Source: an uncultured bacterium
GTDB taxonomy: Bacteria > Chloroflexota > Anaerolineae > JACIWP01
Direction of reading: 5' to 3'
Length of the DNA: 6,231 bases
Assembly (NCBI GenBank): GCA_903872005.1
Contig: CAIQJD010000948.1
Span: 1-6,231, forward strand
Under the pieces are notes generated by a model, which saw nothing but the letters and a program-made list of their open reading frames with translations, made no database searches and had not been told where the DNA came from. The position numbers and the translations under genes were made by a program. Positions 4,923 through 6,231 of this stretch are shown here, one piece after another; the stretch's first letter is position 1, and every line of letters begins with the position of its first letter.

Positions 4923-6105
4923 ATTTGACGCCGGGCATCAATCTCACAAACCGCCGCTTGCCCACCTTCAGCACCGCCGGCTCGCGCACCTGAATCACCG
5001 CCTCAATCCCACTCACCGTCTCGCCATCCAGCGCCACGCCGCCCTGCTGCACCAGCCGGCGCGCCTCACTCTTCGTCGGCGCCAACCCGGCTCGCATCAA
5101 CAAATCCACCACATTCTCCGGCCCCGCCAACGCCAACTCCGGCATATCCGTCGGCACATCGCGCCTCTGGAACACCCGAATGAATTCGGCCTCGGCCGCC
5201 GCAGCCGCCGGCTCGCCGTGCAACTGCCGCACCAACTCGCGCGCCAACTGCATCTTCAGATCGCGCGGGTTCACCGTCTTCGCCTGCATCGCCCGCCCCG
5301 CCTCAGCCACATCCGCCGTTGGAATATCCGTCACCAACCGCATATACTCGACAATCACATCGTCGCCCATAGACATAATCTTGCCATACACATCCCCCGG
5401 CGCATCAATCAAGTCAATCGTATTATCGAAAGACTTGCTCATCTTACGCCCATCCGTACCAATCAACAGCGGCACCAGAAACACATCCTGCGGCCGCTGC
5501 CCCAACATCCGTTGCAGCTCGCGGCCGGCCAGAATATTGAACTTCTGATCCATCCCGCCGAACTCCACGTCGGCCTTCGTCTCCACCGAATCATACGCCT
5601 GAAACAGCGGATACATCAGCTCCATCAGACTCAACGGCGTCCCTGCATCCCAACGCTTGCGGAACGTCTCATGCGCCATCACCTGCCCCAACGTGAACCG
5701 GCTCGTCAAGTTAAACACATCCGCCAGCGTGAACTTGCCGAACCACTCACTCTGCCAACGCACTTCCGTCTCAGCCTTATCCACCACCGTGAAGAACTGG
5801 CGCATATACGTCTCGGCATTGCGCTCCACCGTCGCATGATCAATCCTCACCCGGCTCTCATCCCGCCCCGAAGGATCGCCAATCTGCGCCGTCCAGTCGC
5901 CCACAATCAACACCACCTGATGCCCCAGCGCCTGCAACTGGCGGATCTTGCGCAACCCGACCATGTGCCCCACATGCAGATTGGGCTTCGACGGATCGAA
6001 ACCCATCTTCAGGCGCAGCCGCCGGCCCGAATTCAACTTCTCCACCAACTCTTCTCTTACAATGATCTCCGCCACGCCGCGGCTCAGTAGCTCTGCCTGA
6101 TCCAT
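4921..6105 (-). CDS. tyrS: Tyrosyl-tRNA synthetase, TyrZ-type
   Basis: This cytoplasmic enzyme charges tRNA-Tyr with tyrosine using ATP. The 394 residues are full length for the TyrZ-like bacterial branch. The class I signatures are HVGH at residues 44-47, inside MGFDPSKPNLHVGH, and KMSKS at 221-225. The tyrosine-pocket region has QAYD (169-172) and GGMDQ (183-187). An S4 RNA-binding domain occupies about 330-394 (VVDLLMRAGLAPTKSEARRL, then GGVALDGE). The wording LKMGFDPS-KPNLHVGH fits the TyrZ branch better than the classical TyrS with its YCGFDPT. The ATG at 6103-6105 is preceded by GGGAGG 10 nt upstream and by an extended -10 promoter. The leader is only about 30 nt, leaving no room for a T-box, so tRNA-sensing antitermination is not expected. 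It appears to be monocistronic, with its own terminator. Confidence 0.98.
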   Translation of the reverse strand: MDQAELLSRGVAEIIVREELVEKLNSGRRLRLKMGFDPSKPNLHVGHMVGLRKIRQLQALGHQVVLIVGDWTAQIGDPSGRDESRVRIDHATVERNAETYMRQFFTVVDKAETEVRWQSEWFGKFTLADVFNLTSRFTLGQVMAHETFRKRWDAGTPLSLMELMYPLFQAYDSVETKADVEFGGMDQKFNILAGRELQRMLGQRPQDVFLVPLLIGTDGRKMSKSFDNTIDLIDAPGDVYGKIMSMGDDVIVEYMRLVTDIPTADVAEAGRAMQAKTVNPRDLKMQLARELVRQLHGEPAAAAAEAEFIRVFQRRDVPTDMPELALAGPENVVDLLMRAGLAPTKSEARRLVQQGGVALDGETVSGIEAVIQVREPAVLKVGKRRFVRLMPGVK

Positions 6106-6115
6106 ACCGTCCTTG

Positions 6116-6121
6116 CCTCCC
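6116..6121 (-). promoter_or_regulatory. Ribosome binding site of tyrS
   Basis: On the minus strand GGGAGG lies 10 nt before the ATG at 6105. A second purine run, AAGGA, sits closer (4 nt from the ATG). Together they support the chosen start; no other in-frame start nearby is better placed. Confidence 0.8.
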
Positions 6122-6143
6122 TATGCAGCCTCTTGAATTGCAT

Positions 6144-6172
6144 ATTATAGCATCCCAATGCCGGCCCCGCAA
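6144..6172 (-). promoter_or_regulatory. Extended -10 sigma70 promoter of tyrS
   Basis: On the minus strand TTGCGG (6172-6167) is followed after 17 bp by a perfect TATAAT (6149-6144), which is preceded by TGC, the extended -10 signature. Transcription would start near 6137 and give a leader of about 32 nt. The strong -10 makes up for a -35 box that matches at three positions only. Confidence 0.85.
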
Positions 6173-6176
6173 ATGT

Positions 6177-6205
6177 TTGACATCTCCTATGGCTTGCGTT
6201 ACAAT
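6177..6205 (+). promoter_or_regulatory. Near-consensus sigma70 promoter reading out of the window
   Basis: TTGACA (6177-6182, perfect) and TACAAT (6200-6205, five of six) are separated by exactly 17 bp. Transcription would start near 6212 and run right, towards a gene or RNA that begins beyond 6231. The -35 box lies 4 bp from that of the tyrS promoter on the other strand, so the two promoters are back to back and polymerase binding should overlap. No start codon with a Shine-Dalgarno is visible in the remaining 20 bases. Confidence 0.75.
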
Positions 6206-6231
6206 GTCGCATTGCGCACGGCCACGCGGCC

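Noticed and set aside
4912..6090. 392-codon plus-strand frame opposite tyrS
   Set aside because: Its His/Arg/Leu-rich, low-complexity product is what results from reading a GC-rich gene in antisense; it has no Shine-Dalgarno or family signature, and tyrS on the other strand is unambiguous.
6106..6143. T-box or other tRNA-sensing leader for tyrS
   Set aside because: The predicted leader is about 32 nt, far too short for such a structure.

Overview
The window looks like chromosomal DNA of a GC-rich, non-model bacterium, most likely a member of Chloroflexota (Anaerolineae/Caldilineae-like). The clues are two large secreted-type proteins with Thr-Pro-Arg stalks, short hydrophobic LPL(V)-K/R type tails in place of LPXTG, an SBBP-repeat propeller, and a TyrZ-type tyrosyl-tRNA synthetase. 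The lineage is inferred from protein style; no rRNA or other phylogenetic marker beyond tyrS is present.

Layout. (1) Positions 1-2136 (+) hold the 3' part of a large gene whose start lies left of the window. It encodes the end of one FGE-sulfatase/SUMF1-like domain, an internal hydrophobic FLPLVLKR motif, a beta-rich region of about 340 residues from an unrecognised family, a Thr-Pro stalk, and a complete second FGE-sulfatase-like domain without the catalytic cysteines. (2) Positions 2137-2548 are non-coding. They contain a 16-bp hairpin/palindrome, a plausible sigma70 promoter and a long leader with several inverted repeats. (3) Positions 2549-4828 (+) encode a 759-residue secreted protein: signal peptide, DUF7948-like N-terminal domain, seven SBBP repeats (probably one seven-bladed beta-propeller), Thr-Pro-Arg stalk and a basic hydrophobic C-terminal tail. 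(4) Positions 4829-4920 are a short convergent spacer with a clear intrinsic terminator for the minus-strand gene. (5) Positions 4921-6105 (-) are tyrS, complete, with its SD, extended -10 promoter and terminator all visible. (6) Positions 6106-6231 form a divergent promoter region: the tyrS promoter and a near-consensus promoter pointing right, out of the window, have -35 boxes only 4 bp apart.

The two plus-strand genes look like parts of a cell-surface or extracellular protein repertoire sharing the same stalk chemistry. They are separated by more than 400 bp with their own promoter signal, so they are probably not one operon. tyrS is an unrelated housekeeping gene on the other strand. I see no tRNA, rRNA, CRISPR array, transposase or integrase. 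The most notable observations are the internal tail-like motif and base-composition shift that suggest the first gene is a fusion or carries an inserted domain, the possible uncharacterised C-terminal sorting tail, and the tightly packed divergent promoters.
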